Below are positions 6,792 to 6,822 of a stretch of DNA of 6,822 nt, one piece after another. Positions within the stretch are counted from its first letter, which is position 1; the number at the start of each line of letters is the position of its first letter. The notes under the pieces were generated by a model. The model was not told the DNA's origin and ran no database searches. It saw only the letters and a list, made by a program, of their open reading frames with translations. Made by a program: the position numbers and the translations under genes. This DNA is from Bacteroides sp. (GTDB taxonomy: Bacteria > Bacteroidota > Bacteroidia > Bacteroidales > Bacteroidaceae), in the NCBI GenBank assembly GCA_019412865.1, contig DXOJ01000800.1, positions 1 to 6,822 of the forward strand, in the 5' to 3' direction.

Positions 6792-6815
6792 AAACGATTG
6801 CGCATCGTTTACGAT
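6792..6815. promoter_or_regulatory. Operator-like palindrome with a third half-site, candidate LacI-family site
   Basis: AAACGAT (6792-6798) and ATCGTTT (6804-6810) are perfect 7-bp arms around a 5-nt centre TGCGC. A further ACGAT follows at 6811-6815, so the motif ACGAT/ATCGT occurs three times in alternating orientation. The shorter palindrome TGCGCA (6799-6804), with a central CpG as in many LacI-family operators, overlaps the centre. The site covers the expected start of rightward transcription a few bases after the -7 box, where a bound repressor would block the polymerase. Assignment to the adjacent regulator is inference from position and shape. Confidence 0.55.
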
Positions 6816-6822
6816 TCAATTC

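Noticed and set aside
6704..6805. N-terminal extension of the LacI-family gene to the in-frame ATG at 6805
   Set aside because: The added 34 residues are unlike any LacI-family N-terminus and would cover both promoter boxes and the palindrome. The HTH begins right after the ATG at 6703.

Overview
The window looks like Bacteroides or a close relative in the Bacteroidales. The evidence is a giant one-protein hybrid two-component regulator (HTCS), promoter boxes of the Bacteroides type (TTTG about 20 bp upstream of TAnnTTTG), genes without Shine-Dalgarno sequences, an HU-HIG type DNA-binding protein, and moderately AT-rich DNA. No base-level identification of species was possible.

Layout. Positions 46-4071 (minus) encode an intact 1341-residue HTCS: periplasmic double beta-propeller, Y_Y_Y domain, membrane helix, histidine kinase, receiver and AraC-type DNA-binding domain. 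Positions 4072-4233 are its upstream region, with a 7-bp dyad and a perfect 10-bp hairpin. Positions 4234-4876 (plus) are the wreck of a second, paralogous HTCS: the back half of a kinase ATPase domain joined out of frame to an AraC domain, with everything upstream and the whole receiver missing. Positions 4877-5126 are non-coding and contain a good promoter for the next gene. Positions 5127-5615 (plus) encode an HU-family protein with a glycine-rich tail. A perfect 16-bp hairpin at 5634-5671 serves as a two-way terminator. Positions 5687-6703 (minus) encode a LacI-family repressor. Positions 6704-6822 are a divergent control region with a promoter for the repressor, a promoter box pointing out of the window to the right, and an operator-like palindrome over the expected start of that rightward transcript.

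How it fits together. This is a cluster of regulators. HTCS proteins usually sense glycan fragments in the periplasm and switch on nearby polysaccharide-utilisation genes; LacI-family proteins usually release an operator when they bind a sugar or sugar phosphate. Their target genes probably lie outside the window: to the right for the LacI protein, and on either side for the HTCS. The HTCS relic shows that a second sensor was once encoded here and has decayed. I found no CRISPR array, RNA gene, complete mobile element or clearly new multi-gene system. The most rewarding items are the relic with a hairpin at its break point, the unusual ATPase box shared by both HTCS copies, and the operator region at the right edge.
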